From: Acanthosoma haemorrhoidale
Taxonomy: Eukaryota; Arthropoda; Insecta; Hemiptera; Acanthosomatidae
Assembly: GCA_930367205.1 (NCBI GenBank)
Contig: OV884014.1
Location: forward strand, 111,055,138 to 111,119,137
DNA: 64,000 nucleotides
Direction of reading: 5' to 3'
Positions 1 through 12,600 of the stretch are shown piece by piece. Both the position numbers and the translations under genes were made by a program. How positions within the stretch are numbered: position 1 is the first letter of the stretch; each line of letters opens with the position of its first letter. The notes beneath the pieces are model-generated. The model was not told the origin of the DNA. It saw only the letters and a program-made list of their open reading frames with translations, and did no database searches.

Positions 1-1734
1 TAAAGGTTTTTATTTTTTCCTTCGCGTTATACAGTTGAAAATTTACGAGATATTCGTACTATTACAAAAGAAAATCGTCCTTACACATTTTTTTAAAATT
101 TATTTTTCAGTCGTTCCTCTAGGTCAAAGGTGGGAAGCATAAAAACTACCGTCATGGCTATATTTTTTAGTTCTTTTTAAAGTATACGAACATCCTTTAT
201 TTGAATAAAATTACAATTTATATTACAAGGGTAATGTATAATTGATCTCATGCATACCATTACATAAGATGTTGCATTCACTCTTATCCATGCAGTATTT
301 ACAAATACATTCAGGCAATATTTTAATGATTTCTTTTAAATATTCAATAATAAAAATGTAACTACATAGTGTTACTTTTCGTAGCATTAATAGTATTAGT
401 TTAATAGTATTAGTATAATAGTTTTTATGTCCCAGACGGCTGGTGCTACCGATGTCACTACCAGCGGTGGTGTTATTGTTACACACTTTTTAGTAAAAAT
501 GTAATTACGACAGATCCAGGTCAAAATTAATAAAGTAATGTATCGCCGCCAAATATACCAAAGTCGATGTAGGATCGAGCAAAAAAGATTCGGATTTAAA
601 ATAAAATTATGTTCTTTGGCTGTTAATTGTTAATAATTATGGATAACAGTCGCAATAATAAAAATTTCTCGTCGTTTAATATATTCACCCTACATATCGT
701 CTTGCATTTAATATGTAATATAATATTCAAAGTCGTGGTGAAATCTTTCGATAAATATATTGAAGTAGATTATTATAAAAATGGCGTAAATATAATTCTG
801 TTCAAAAGTGATAGACAGCGGACATTATGTAATACTGTATCAGCAGGCAGCTCCTAAAATATATCCATGACAGAATATCAATGAGCCTTCTTTCCGTGAT
901 CAATCGAGTGGAACTACAACGACAGGGTTATGTCATTTAAATTATCACTGATGCTATTAATAATTTTAATGAGTCGCCAGGAATTATGTAACTTTTTAGA
1001 AAAAAAAAAAAGAACGTTGCTAGAATCGTACAGAATAGAATTGAATTGAAGTAAGAAATCGCAACAATACAAAAGAAGAATACGAATTAAGAATAAATTA
1101 CAAGAGAATGATAATAATCCTTAAAAAAAAATAGGACAACGTTCATTGGACAATCAAAGAAAAATAACGACAGCATTAGCATGAGTATATAAATCGTTCT
1201 TAACCTCCAATATTATTGAACTTATGTAAACGGTTTTATAACACGTTAAAAACAAAAGATATTTCTGTCAAAAAATGGCTGGTTGAACGTCACATCCTTT
1301 ATGCAACACTTTTTTCCGTTAAGATGTTCCAAGCATAACATCTCGCAATTCTACTGTTGGATGTGTCGAAGAAGAAGTCAACAGTAAAAGGACTTCTAGT
1401 TTCCAGTTATAGTTTACAGATCTACAGTTTCCAAAAAAGCAAAGAAAAAACAAAATTGGCATTTCATTATTTGCTACTGGAAGGTAAGGTTAAGGTAACT
1501 CTTTGATCAGCTGTTCAACGTGCCCTTTGGCTGTTAGCAATACTTCACATATTCTCGAGTTATTAAAAAAAAATTTTTTATTACAAATGGAGGGTTGAAG
1601 TCTGACAGACTCGAAACCTTTAGTAATGTTTCCCCTGATTTAAGGAGCTGGAAAATATGTTTACATAAAGGAATTACCTTAAATAGATATTGGAAATGAT
1701 CAACGTTAGTGTGTTAGTCAATAAAAAATGCGGG
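1..1734. other. AT-rich DNA, no gene seen
   Basis: Two short open frames (87 and 76 codons) have low-complexity, AT-driven composition and no splice or family signal. Nothing else recognised. Confidence 0.6.
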
Positions 1735-1984
1735 GGCCAAGTAGTTACATGAGATGGGTCACCAGCTGTAAGTCACAGGTACCTCACCAGATGAGGGAAC
1801 CGACCGCAGACCCTAAGCAGCCCTTGCTAGCCTCCCAGAGGACAATGAAGTCGAATGCTATTGGTTACACCAATCTCGACCTCTATTGGATAAGGGCAAT
1901 AACTACCGGGTACTTAAGGCGGCCTCCTAGGCCCTGTAAATGATTCTCTCCTGGCATCTACTCACTGGCTCTGAAAACCTGACT

Positions 1985-2473
1985 GCTTCTTTATGAAAAA
2001 CCTACACATCTCTCTCCTAACCTCGCTATGTTTTAACCCGGCTTTGCCAGACCTCACACCTTCCTAGTGAGATTCTCTGCCTTCGTCTCGCTAAAACTAG
2101 CACCTCCTTGGGAGAGACCTCTCTCTCGCGGACGACGGTTGCCGTGGCTCTGCAAATTTTACCAGCAGTGTCTCCCATTGCAATCCAGTCTGCCTCTCTC
2201 CGGTTCACACTCGCCTTTGGGATCCGGATGGTTTTCGCCTACCCTCAGATACCGAGTGTAAATTCGTGGTCATTCCAAGACCACATAAACTACCTATAAA
2301 CTACCCTGTACCTCTTCTCCTGAACATAGTGCACTGTCGGGGCACATACCTATCAAAAATGGAGTCAGATAGTAAAGCCGCCATGAAACGATTGTCCAGG
2401 TTATAAACTCAAACAACCCTCACGTCGTCACCAGAGCTAGGGTGACCAGGCACCCCCTAGTGACGACCCGACA
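1985..2473 (-). mobile_element. LTR-like repeat, minus copy
   Basis: The reverse complement begins TGTCGGGTCGTCACTAGGGG at 2473 and shares long blocks with 4884-5280 and 61440-61800 (GTGCCCCGACA, CTTGGAATGACCACGA, GATCCCAAAGGCGAG, GTCGTCCGCGAG). The homology ends near 1985. The neighbouring 1735-1984 may be part of the same element but has no partner in this window. Short ORFs here are artefacts of the GC-rich repeat. Confidence 0.65.
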
Positions 2474-2479
2474 GTCGGT

Positions 2480-3260
2480 AAATGTTTTGGACGTCAAAGG
2501 CTCATGCACCCCTAAATTTTGACGTAGTTCATAATGGAGTTTTTGGATTTGTAGGCGGGATAACCTATTAAATTGAATCCACAACATCAAGGAAATAAAG
2601 ATAGGAACCAGGTGTATAATGCTTGGAAACGTATTCGAAGTAATAGTATTATGAAAGAATTTGAAAATAAGAAAGAACATATGATGGCTACTTTCAGGAA
2701 GTTGGCGATGGGAGTGAAATAGAGTAGAAGAACTATAAAAACGGCAAGAATTATACAAACCAGAAAAGAATGCGTTTGACAAAATGGCATAGTTTCTCCC
2801 TGAAGAAGGAATCTCTGGTAATGTAATGACAAAAAGGGGACCACTTGAGATTTGCCAAACCACGCACTGTGGAAACGGTTCCCAGTTGGAATTCGACCGA
2901 CCAAAAGTCCACAAGTACCAACCTCAAGGTTTGTCGCGTCATAGGAACAACAAGGCGTAAGTCATGAGCCAATCGGTGCTCACGCAAGTGTACCACAGTT
3001 CGAAAGTGCTCCAGCAACGGTCCGAAGATTTAAAAATGACTGAAGAAGCCATCCAAGGCCACCGTGGAAATGGGGAACCCCACTCGACCACTCGACGGAA
3101 ACTGTACCCGAGTGCATCATCATCCTCTATTAAAGAAGAACATGGCCACTCCACTCAACTTGGAAAAACCATCTACGACAGAGTACGACTCACAAATTTC
3201 CGTTCGTGCTTTTTACATATGGGGTTATGTTATACGGAAATAAAACAGTACCACTAATAA
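2480..3260 (+). other. Unclassified coding-like relic
   Basis: Moderate GC and partly open frames on both strands. One plus-strand frame reads VYNAWKRIRSNSIMKEFENK, then KEHMMATFRKLAMGVK before a stop; a later frame reads HSSKVLQQRSEDLKMTEEAI. An AATAAA occurs near 3239. It begins right next to the LTR-like copy ending at 2473. Probably a decayed transposon or processed pseudogene; the overlapping 164-aa minus ORF has no features of a real protein. Confidence 0.25.
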
Positions 3261-3496
3261 TAATACAGTTTCATATTGAGTAACGATTGAAATTTATGAA
3301 AAAAATACCAGTGATATGAAAGACATCATAGGAAATTTTCCGAAATTTTTTTTTTACTAAAATATAAGCAAATTAAAGCGTACTTTAAAATAGTAACAAA
3401 CTGACATAACAAGTTCAAACTTCGCTCATGTTTTTGTACGAGTTTCACCGGTTTTGTTTACAAACTATCAACAGCTACAGAAAAAAACAACATTAC

Positions 3497-3590
3497 TGTC
3501 AGGATCGGGATTTGAACCCGAGTCCTCCTCGATATCTAGTCGGTGGCTCTACCAACAACCTACTAACCTTGCCACGAGTGATAACCCTCC
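3497..3590 (-). repeat. tRNA-derived SINE head
   Basis: The reverse complement has TTGGTAGAGCCACCGAC (A-box region) and CGGGTTCAAATCCCG (T-arm/B box with a perfect 4-bp stem) at tRNA-like spacing. A matching acceptor stem could not be found, so it is tRNA-derived rather than an active tRNA gene. Confidence 0.5.
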
Positions 3591-3599
3591 CCCCTAGGG

Positions 3600-4880
3600 T
3601 TAGTCATTGCTAAGGTACTATTGTTAATAAAATATAAGAAATGTTTTAATAATAATAATAATAATAGCAGAACCATAACCACATGCAAATTGTTCACTTC
3701 ATTGGTTTTCAGTTTTTTCAGCATTTGTAGGAGGACCTTATCTCCTGGCGTACAGCCTAGTAGCTGATTCAAGCAATGAAAAAATAATTTTTCTTTCAAA
3801 ACTATATTTTTGTAATCAGTTAGGAATATAAAAATTATCAGAATATCAGTTTGAGATCCTGAAAAAGATAACCTTTTCTAGTAGTATACACTTTTTCTTA
3901 AATAAAATATTCTTGTTGTAATTAAAGATAATTCTGCTCAGTAGTGACTAAAAAAAACTGTTAAAGCATTTATTAGAGCAACGTGTCTTGTCCCAGAAAC
4001 TATTAACATACAAGCTACTACTCAAAACAATTTTGACAGATGAAGCCTAAATTTACGGATACCCTATCATTAAAACTATATAAATTTTTCAATCAAAAGT
4101 TCTAAAATCTTTCACTGGTGAACCGTTTTACGTAAGAAATCGAACTCTTCGCACACTGATCTAAAAATTTCTTACGTTTTAAAACACTATAGATAAAGTT
4201 TCAGGGCAAACTCCACGGACACCCAAACCCACTGTCTACACCTGACACTATTCAACACAGATGTAAATTAATAAATTAAGTCAAAAAATAAACGTTGGCG
4301 TTTAAAAAAAACAAAAAAATCAAGTTGGGTTAGTTTTTATTATTTTGTAGGATTTAAATAATGGGAGTATACCCTGCCCCTTCGGGCTCAACAAAAAAGA
4401 ACACATGTTGATGGGTTTTCGAAAAATTGTTATATTTCACAATTCGACGCGAGAGCTATGCCAGAGGATTCGGAAAGTAGTCAGAGTCAAAGCGTAGAAC
4501 AAAACAACTTTATTGTTATTATGCCATTTTATTATTTTACCAACACTATACTTGAACTACAATAAAAAAAAAAACAATAAATAAAAGTCCATAAATAGCC
4601 CACATGAGCTACGCATGACAGAACTGTTTCATAAGTGCAGCTCTTGAGAGTTGAAGTGCATTTGGGCTTTTAAAATGCTCTTCAAACATATTAAAGGTTT
4701 TGAGTAGTTAACAGTCGGCATCAGAGGAGATAATATAAAATCGCATAGCTCACAAGGGAGTGGATCTACTTTTGAACAATTATAAAGGATTCTACGATGA
4801 TGATAAGTGATCTACAATAAACCATCTGACGGCAGTAAAGACTTAAAAACCATTTCACAGATTAAAATAAAACTACATAA
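3600..4880. other. AT-rich DNA with one retroelement-like hairpin tail
   Basis: No coding signal. At 4374-4400 a short hairpin, GCCCCTTCGGGCTC, is followed by an A-rich stretch; a similar one occurs at 49649. It may be the 3' end of a small retroelement. Confidence 0.4.
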
Positions 4881-4883
4881 GAT

Positions 4884-5300
4884 CTTAGAAGGTGTGCCCC
4901 GCCGACAGTGCACTATGTTCATGAGAAGAGGTACATATCTAGGTATTATAGGTAGTTTACGTGGTCTTGGAATGACCACGAGTTCACACTCTGCGAAAAC
5001 CACCCGGATCCCAAAGGCGAGCGTGAACCGGAAAGAGGCAGACTGGACCACTGGTACATTTTGTAGGGCCCCAGAGCCGTCGTCCGCGAGGGAGAGGTCT
5101 CTCCCATGGAGGTGCTAGTTTAAGCGAGACAGAGCCAGAGATTCCCACTAGGACGGTGTGGGGTCTGACAACGCCGGACTAAAACATAGCGAGGTCAGGA
5201 AAGAGATATGCAGAGGTGGTTGAATAAGAAAGCCATGGTTCGAGTAGAGCAGCAAGCGCCAGTGCAGAGAGAGAGAATAGTGTTCATTTCAAGTGTCTGT
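4884..5300 (+). mobile_element. LTR-like repeat, plus copy
   Basis: Plus-strand match to the solo LTR at 61.44-61.86 kb over about 400 bp, for example GGTCTTGGAATGACCACGA at 4963 and TCTGACAACGCCGGACTAAA at 5164. It is missing the LTR start. The downstream stretch 5300-5765 is unusually GC-rich and contains another TGTCGGGATCGTCAACTAG near 5419, possibly a second LTR start. Confidence 0.65.
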
Positions 5301-5765
5301 TCCGACAGTCTGAAAAAGCTCAGAATGTCTGCCTGACGCAGCGAATATTACAGTTTATTTGGGCCAATCAGGGGCTGCTACGTACGGGGCCCCTAGTGAG
5401 CTCTTGCCGTGTCGGGATCGTCAACTAGTCCCCTCTCTTTATACTGACGCCTAACATCTATTGATAAAACATGGTAAGATAGGTGAGTGGTTCCTGGTTC
5501 GAGAAGAGAGTAACTTGAATTCGTGGCACAAGAGCATTTAACCCTGCGGCTGTGTGTGGACCTGGTGGTCAAGGCTTACTGGAAGTACTACAGTCGGTCT
5601 TTATGTCACCTCTTACTTTACCTATGGCTAGCTCAGGGCACTTGGGGGAGTTTGTGACCAAGCTTTACTGTTTATTTGGCACACTTCTTACCAAGCCGAC
5701 CTTTGGTGGGTTAGGGACAGAGAGAGCCTTTGTCCTATAAATCTAAGATACGGTCAAAAAGCGAA

Positions 5766-7234
5766 TTGATGGAAATTAAATTTAAAATGTACATTCCACT
5801 ACTCCATTTAAACAAAGGTACAATTATTAAGGTACAATAAGACAAACTACAAGAGAGCGCAGGCTATCGGTCCTTCCGTCCCCCGAGTGAATAACCCACA
5901 GTGAATCATTTTTTTCTTCTTCATTTTATATTATTTACTATCTTACAATACTTTAAATATACATTATAATAATATACATATTCGAAATAAACGGAACAAG
6001 GCATATACGGGGCATATATGGGCAAGTGGTGACTAACTACGAAAAGCTTGCAAGCAATAAATTAGAACAATATGCTCCTCACGAATGACGTTCAAGAGGA
6101 AATGAAAATCTGTGCGTCCCAGAAAACGGAAGTTGGCTTATTTCATTAGTAGGTCTTATTTCTAAATTTCTGTAATTTACCAAAAAAATATTGTTCTGTA
6201 AAAAACTTTTTTAATGATTCAATACATGAAAGGAAAGTGTTTTTAATGGGATCTAGCCAGCAGAGACCACTCAAAATCCCTCCAACATTAATAAATCACT
6301 GACGATGTCTTTATACAAAAAAATTATCGATTATTTATAATTTAATTCATTATATCCTGCTTGATTCGATGTATCGATACTCCCTCAGAGAATTAATAAA
6401 CACATTTGTTTTATTTTTCAATTTGGAAATTAACAAGAGACATTCAAGCTTTTCTCACTATACTCAAAAAAACAAATTCTCTTGTAAACTGTCCAGCCTT
6501 GTCGGTTAATATTTATGGGAGCAAAAAAACAAAACAAAGGAAACATTTAGCATTTTATAAAAAAAAACTTCACCATTGAATTTTTAAACGAACCTTGAAA
6601 AGTAGAAAAAATTTGAATAAGCTCGCCCCTGGCATAGCCTAGGCCCGTATTGTCTTGAGGCGTAAATACTAATGTGCATGTGTGTGAATTACATCGTAAC
6701 TCTTGGAAACTCTTGCTATAGATATGAGTTACAATCACCTCCAATTAAAAGTCAAAACTGGCCGGAATAAGTGCCAAAGCCGCAGTTGTCGGAGTCGCTA
6801 AGCTTATAGGTGACATTCCCGATAACATTTAGGTCGTCTAGTCTAGTGGAATTGGGATCTTGGAAACCTTGTAGAAGGTTATGGAAACCAATGAACTCAG
6901 CAGAACTAGTGGGGCATTTATTGTGTATCCAACACAATAATGTGTATTACCTATAACCCACAGGCAAAAAGCTAGAAAAATATAAATATTGCAGAAAAAT
7001 TCATTAAAAGTATAATGTACAAATTTATATTTTAAAAGGGACATTGCTGAGCACGAAGGGAAGTTTGCTTTACTCATGCCTAAAGAGACATTATTTTTTA
7101 GTTATTAAGTAGAGTAACAAACTGAAAAAAAAAATATTAAAAGCAAAAATAATTTCAAAGATATTTAAAAAAAAAAAAAAAAATTATGTTTTGATTTTAC
7201 TATCAAAAAACTCTTTTTACTAAGAGAAATCGTC
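5766..7234. other. AT-rich DNA, no gene seen
   Basis: Short minus-strand open frames at 6547-7077 do not resemble known proteins and lack supporting splice sites. Confidence 0.5.
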
Positions 7235-7400
7235 TGTCGGGTCGTCACTAGGGGGGTGCCTGGTCAGCCCTGGTGACAAGTTCGGATTGATCAAGTTTAT
7301 AACCTGGGCAATCGTTCCATGTCGGCGTTAATATCTGACTCCATTTCTGATAGGTGTGCGCCCCGACAATGCACTATGTTCAAGAGAAGAGGTACATAGG
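7235..7400 (+). mobile_element. LTR-like repeat, 5' part, plus copy
   Basis: Starts TGTCGGGTCGTCACTAGGGG at 7235, exactly like the minus copy at 2473, and continues to the GTGCGCCCCGACAATGCACT block. It then diverges near 7400. Only the first 165 bp of the repeat are recognisable. Confidence 0.6.
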
Positions 7401-7539
7401 TTTCATAAAGAATAAGTCAAATTTTCAGAGTTCGAACAGAAGCAAAGTATTACTGAGGAACGGTCGCGGAGACTGGTTTTCAGGGGCTATGCTCCCCCGT
7501 TAAGTATCTAACCAGCCTGTCTAGAAGAGGCTGAAGAAA

Positions 7540-7665
7540 GGTTGGTTAGTGCTTGCGTCCCTGCATGTGTTAAGTAATTAGCCGGGAGGCTGAAAGGGTT
7601 ACTCAGTACCTGCGGTTTCTGTGCAATGTGTTAAGGGTATCCCGCAGGCCGGGAGGCTGTAAGGG
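7540..7665 (+). repeat. Imperfect tandem duplication of about 75 bp
   Basis: Two adjacent copies share TGC(A)ATGTGTTAAG and GCCGGGAGGCTGxAAGGGT (about 7563-7603 and 7624-7665). GC-rich, probably internal to the LTR-like element that begins at 7235. Confidence 0.5.
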
Positions 7666-8356
7666 TCTCTTAGATTTATGACTGACAGATGTAGACCCGT
7701 CTTGTGTTACTTAGCTTCTGCCTTTTTTTGTTGCTAATAGATTTATAATAATTTATTTTTGTTCATGTTATTTACATTTGTCTATAATATATTTAGTTCA
7801 TGTTATTTTACTTTGCTTACAATATATCTGCAATAGAGTATAGGGTGATTTAACTTATGTAGTTAGAATCGCTACATCGTCTATTTAATACATTATTGGA
7901 CAGATTTTAATAGAGCTTTTTTATTCATTTATGTTGACTTTTTAGTTATTTACAGTCAACTATTATTAAGAGGGTAGCATTTAATGAGCATTGAGAAAGT
8001 ATTTTATACTTAGTTTATCTACACTTCAAAATTACAGCGGTTATTTTGATTCATACAAAATACGCATTAAAATACTAAAACTCTACATAATACTCATCAG
8101 AAATTCGCCTTTTTTAAAAATATATAATGCCACAGAAAAAACTTTTGTAGTTATAGACAGATTTTCATATGCTCAACGGACAATTTTCTCTAAAAGCTTC
8201 ATATTTAATTTTTCCCTTAAGTAGTATAAGCACAAGATCACTATGAGGTATGGAGAGTAAAGCTGGTAGCATCGTGCTTGTATTTTATTCTGAAATAAAT
8301 CGCTATATGAGGAGTTATTACGAAGACAAGAAGCAGATATATTTCACAGTTTTCTA
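7666..8356. other. AT-rich DNA, no gene seen
   Basis: One 77-codon open frame at 7991 is rich in Ile, Phe and Lys, as expected from AT bias. Nothing else recognised before the mariner element. Confidence 0.5.
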
Positions 8357-9276
8357 TTGAGGTTGGCAAGAAAGTAATTTCGGTTTTTTAGTGTGAAATA
8401 AAACTAAAAATGTTTTCAATACAAAAAATGAACTTAAATCAGTGAAATATCTTCCATTCTGTTCGATAACCTTTTGCCATCTGGCATATTGGATATTGGT
8501 AACTTCATGATCTCGCGCTCATAGAACTTCTGGCCATTATCAGCAAAAAAGCTTAACCAACTGCGATTTGAGGCCATCGCGTTATTACTGAAATTTTTAC
8601 CGTTTTTAAGAAGTTTTGTAAACTTCGAAATTAATTAACTACCGACGGTGCAAGGTCGGGACTGTATGGGGGATGCGACATCACTTCCCAACCAAGCTCC
8701 AATAGTTTCGTATGTGTTGCTAAAGATGTGCGAGGCCTCGCTCGCATTGTCGTGACGGAACCCAAATTTGAGCTTCTTTACAAGTCCAAGAAGTCTTAAA
8801 TGATTTTCAATTGTTGTGCGTGAAACTGTTTGGCAATCTCTCGCACAGTTATATGACGATTCGATTCAATTATGGCTTTCATTTTGTCATCATCAACTTC
8901 AGAAGGTCGACTTTCGGTCACGCAGTGAAAAATCTCCAGAACGAAATTTTTTATACCAATTCTGACACGTGGGTTCTGTTAAACAATGAACACAATAAAC
9001 TTCACATATCTGTTTGTGAGCCTCAGCCGCTTTCTTGCCTTTATGAAAATAAAAAAGTAAAATGTGTCGAAAATGCTTATTTTTGCACTCCATGTTAAAA
9101 CTGAGCGTAAACTGACAGTTGTAAACAAAATTACAGTCAATTTCATTCTATAGCGACCTAAAGGTATCGACTACCAAATCTCAAAAGATAAAAATGCTAA
9201 CATTGACAAAAGAATAACGAAACAAACATAACGCTATCTACTGATGCAAACCGAAATCACTTTCTTGCCAACCCAA
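8357..9276 (-). mobile_element. Mariner deletion derivative with intact ends
   Basis: A 920-bp element flanked by TA on both sides (8355-8356 and 9277-9278). The terminal inverted repeats are about 28 bp, sharing GGTTGGCAAGAAAGT and ATTTCGGTTT with one indel and one mismatch. On the minus strand an ORF from 9093 encodes the transposase N terminus (KGKKAAEAHKQICEVY, then TCQNWYKKFRSGDFSLRD), the helix-turn-helix DNA-binding part of cecropia/mauritiana-like mariners. It is followed, with frameshifts, by the HPPYSPDLAPS region holding the third catalytic Asp and by the C-terminal KFYEREIMKLP region. A full mariner is about 1.3 kb; roughly 350 bp of the catalytic core, including the first two Asp residues, is missing, so the element is non-autonomous. 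Confidence 0.9.
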
Positions 9277-9278
9277 TA

Positions 9279-10410
9279 CAATTGACAAGCAGTAGGGAAT
9301 GCTCAAAGGTAAAATCATAAACTACTTCATCATGAACCCAAGCCCTGTTTGACGACCACAGGCCCACAATAGAGACGGCACAATCAAAAACTTAATAAAA
9401 AAAACTCCCCAGTCATCCTCTTTAGAGGACTTGCAACGGCCTTCGATGGCGTCTCCGACGGTACGGCGACCAGGGGTACCACAAATCACCTCCTAATGCC
9501 AGAGAGAGAGAGAGAGACCTTCGGCTAGGCCACATCTCCCAAGGGTCACAAGAGTTAGACGTCAGCACATAAATTTAAATAAATAGAATTATCGGATCTG
9601 ATTATAAATGCAAATAGCTTCTCTCTCATCGAAAAAATCTTGTATGTATTGTATTAGTCTCGCATCAAATATCTTGCCACATCGGGGCAAAACTCAAAGA
9701 CTTTCATAATTATCAACCAATGAACAAAAAAAAGGACTCTCTGACACCTGACAAGCCAAATCCAACATGGATTGAGATATCCCATGTTTAACCAGCAGCG
9801 GTGTCAATCTCATCAACTTGTCCTCACCAATTCCGTTTTATTATAAATTTTAAATATTAAATAGTTGTAAAAATGGCGTAAATAGCAACCGAGCTCTTGC
9901 AAAATTTAAACGTACCGCAATGTTGTCTGTTTGGAAAGGATTTCGCCCTGGCGATGTTTTAATAACTCTTTTCCTTCGATTTCGTAATATAATAAAAATT
10001 AAAAAAGTTATAATATATAATACAAAACAGCTTTATTGCCTTTCTACGACTGATAATTCCATCTTTATTAATATAGCTACAAGCTGTCATTTTCAGCTAC
10101 CTCCAATTGGTTATGTTGGGTATTTAACTCATCTAAAACACTAATATTTTTGTTATCTTTTAACCAGAACTGCTACTTCCAAGCTCCTCATTCTATGACT
10201 CGTCACAGGATGAAAAATATGCCAGTGTTACAGACAAGTTAGATATCCACCATAGCCAATTGGATATAACTGAAGACGACAGCTTAGAGCGGTCGAAAGC
10301 GCTATTTCAATATGGAAGAAATTATCAATTGTAGAAAGCTGTTTAATAACTATACTTTCCTCAATCCGGCAGTATAAATTAATAAATCAATATTTAGTCA
10401 GTTAAAAAAT
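9279..10410. other. Repeat-like DNA without recognisable gene
   Basis: 9360-9550 is GC-rich with a GA run (AGAGAGAGAGAGAGA near 9503) and looks like the tail of a retroelement. The rest is AT-rich. Confidence 0.4.
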
Positions 10411-10502
10411 CTTGTGAGGTGTAGTGGTTGACATAAGTGCTTCTTTATATGAATGGTCTGGGTTGAAACCCCTAAATGGAAAATTAATTTATTTCACTAG
10501 AA
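10411..10502 (+). repeat. tRNA-derived SINE head
   Basis: GTGTAGTGGTTGACATAAG (A box) and TCTGGGTTGAAACCCCT (B box) are 30-40 bp apart, followed by an AT-rich tail ending TTATTTCACT. The same tail follows the copy at 20.2 kb. It directly abuts the LINE fragment that starts near 10505. Confidence 0.6.
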
Positions 10503-10504
10503 TA

Positions 10505-11200
10505 CATAAAAGTATGTTCACACATTACCTTTGCCCTCGACAAAAAGTTGACATGGAACCCACATACGAGGCTAAAAAGACGCTTTGGACAACTGTACAG
10601 ACTACTTCAAAGGACATCTATCTCTCAATAGAAAACAAATTACTAATCTACAAAGTAATACTTAAGCCACAATCTGAACATACGGAATAGAGCTATGGGG
10701 GACAGCAAAAAAGTCAAACATCGATCAAAAGTCCTGAGAAAGATAGTAAATGCCCCTTATTACGTCAGCAACAAAACCCTTCATAACGATCTTAATATAC
10801 CCTACATTCTTGAACTCATCCCTTCAAGTTCATGAAATTCCATAGTAACCTATCCAACCACCCTAATCCCCTAGCACAGTCATTGCACTGGTCCACTCAT
10901 CCCTATAATCCTCCTCAGGGACTAAAACGGCAGTGGCCTCGTGACCTGCTATAAATAAGTGACAGTGGGAATCCTGGCAATGACCCGTTTCTACAATCAT
11001 GTCCTGAGCGTATGTGGCTCTCGCGCTCTTGGTCAGGCTCCACTGGCTCGTATCCGGTGACTCGGCTGACGGAGGAGCGTAAGGGGACTTCCCAAGACTC
11101 CGCTTCCCAGGGAGGTCTGTGGGCTGTTTGTAAATACTATATGAATGAAGAATATATATAAGTGTAATATAAATGAAATAATAATTAACAGGAGGAACTA
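10505..11200 (+). mobile_element. Second LINE family, RT-end and 3' fragment (plus copy)
   Basis: Interrupted plus-strand reading with LNGKLIYFTRIHKSM, VDMEPTYEAKK, LSIENKLLIYKVILKP and, in a shifted frame, YGIELWGTAKKSNI, then LLRQQQ/NAPYYVSNKTLHNDLNIPYI: the thumb and C-terminal end of a Jockey-type reverse transcriptase. It is followed by a noncoding tail to about 11200. Frameshifts and stops make it a relic. The same sequence occurs inverted at 13.94-14.59 kb. Confidence 0.75.
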
Positions 11201-11699
11201 GGGATCTCATTAGTATCTAGTCTTAAACTGTTGCGAATATTGTACGTCATGTACTCGATGCTCAAAGAATCAGACAGCGGAGAGACATTAAAGCTAGTTT
11301 GCCAATTTTATTGTATTATATGAAAAAGGTTTATTGTGTTATTGGTCTTGTACTTGTATTTACAATTAATAATGATAATGATACATTATTGATCGGTACT
11401 GCGTAATGACGGTTACGTTCAAGAAGGCATAAGTTCGTCGCCCTCGTTTAGCTGTTGTTGTTCCTTGTTGCTGTTTATGCGGCGTCATCTTGTGAAACAT
11501 TACAGCTGTTAGCCAATAGCCATGAATCAGTTATTTTTTATTGCTGTCTGCCCGTTATCTCATAGCAACTAGGACGAGTAAGACCGCTGTTAATTCTGAC
11601 ATAGAGCTCATTTGCACATCTCATCTCTTCCATTGATGGAGGATCCGTTGTAAACGACCAAAGATAAACAGGAACAACCAGCAGCAAGATCAAACATCT

Positions 11700-11950
11700 G
11701 CCATTGATTATTGAAAATATTTCTATCCTAGCCTTCGTAGACTTAACCAAAGCGTTCAGTACCCCCTTGATCACTACAACCTTTTATCGAGACTATCATA
11801 CTATCGATGTTTATCGAAACTACTATTGATGTTCTTTTCTTTAAGTGCCAAATCATTCATATCCGCTTTGCTCCAAGCACTTTGATCTTAGGATACGAAC
11901 AGGGTGATGTCGGGTGCTTAAACTTTTAATCTGTAATCATTAGCTTTACA
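11700..11950 (+). mobile_element. Degraded LINE reverse transcriptase remnant
   Basis: A plus-strand frame reads IENISILAFVDLTKAFSTP, close to the FVDLTKAFDTV motif of RT domain 3 in craniofacial-development-protein-2-like LINEs. It is followed after decay by GYEQGDVG, which resembles the G(V/F)xQGxxLAP motif. Too short and mutated to place in a clade. Confidence 0.45.
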
Positions 11951-12600
11951 CTGAAGCCATTAGAGTGTTTGCATGTGGGCTGTTTGTTAGCTGCCCTGCA
12001 ATTACTTGGCACGTGAGTCTTCGTCTGTCGTTAGTCCCCGCCTTAATATTTATCATAGAGGCACTAAATCGTCAATTTAACATTTAGTCCACCCCCTCCC
12101 TCCAATCTTGATGAGCAGGTTATACCCAATTAAAATATATCCTGCCTGCTTAAAAAAAAGTTTGTTTTCATGATTGATTTGACGGATATCAAATACAAAA
12201 CGTTTCTCAGGGCACCTCTCTTGGAAATCGTTAGAATTACCTGTTACCCTAAGTAAATAAACTGATAGATTATGTATTTAGGCCAATTTGAAGAGTTGAG
12301 CTAATCAAAAATGGTTTTTCCAGTCAACACTACTGGAGGAATCCCCATTTGAAATTTCAGCTTCCCAGACCTTCTTTTTCTTGAGATAAACTGTTTAGAA
12401 TCTTATTGTGAGAAGTATTATATTAAACATTATATTAAAAAGGAAACTCTTAATGGTAAATATAACAATAATAAACTTTTCTATTTTCGCAGTAAATGTA
12501 CGACCGCAACTTTAATCGCTAAAAAACTGCGGTTGTTACTTACTTCCCATGTCTGATTATATATCTAAAGCAAAACTGAAACACATTCAACTGTTTTCTG

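Noticed and set aside
2420..2914. 164-codon minus-strand open frame
   Set aside because: Composition is rich in Ser, Phe and His with no motif; it starts inside the LTR-like repeat and overlaps several other open frames, so it is a by-product of a repeat relic.
3497..3590. Possible minus-strand tRNA gene
   Set aside because: The T arm is perfect and the A-box region fair, but no pairing acceptor stem or proper anticodon arm can be drawn; similar heads occur many times in the window, so it is a SINE.
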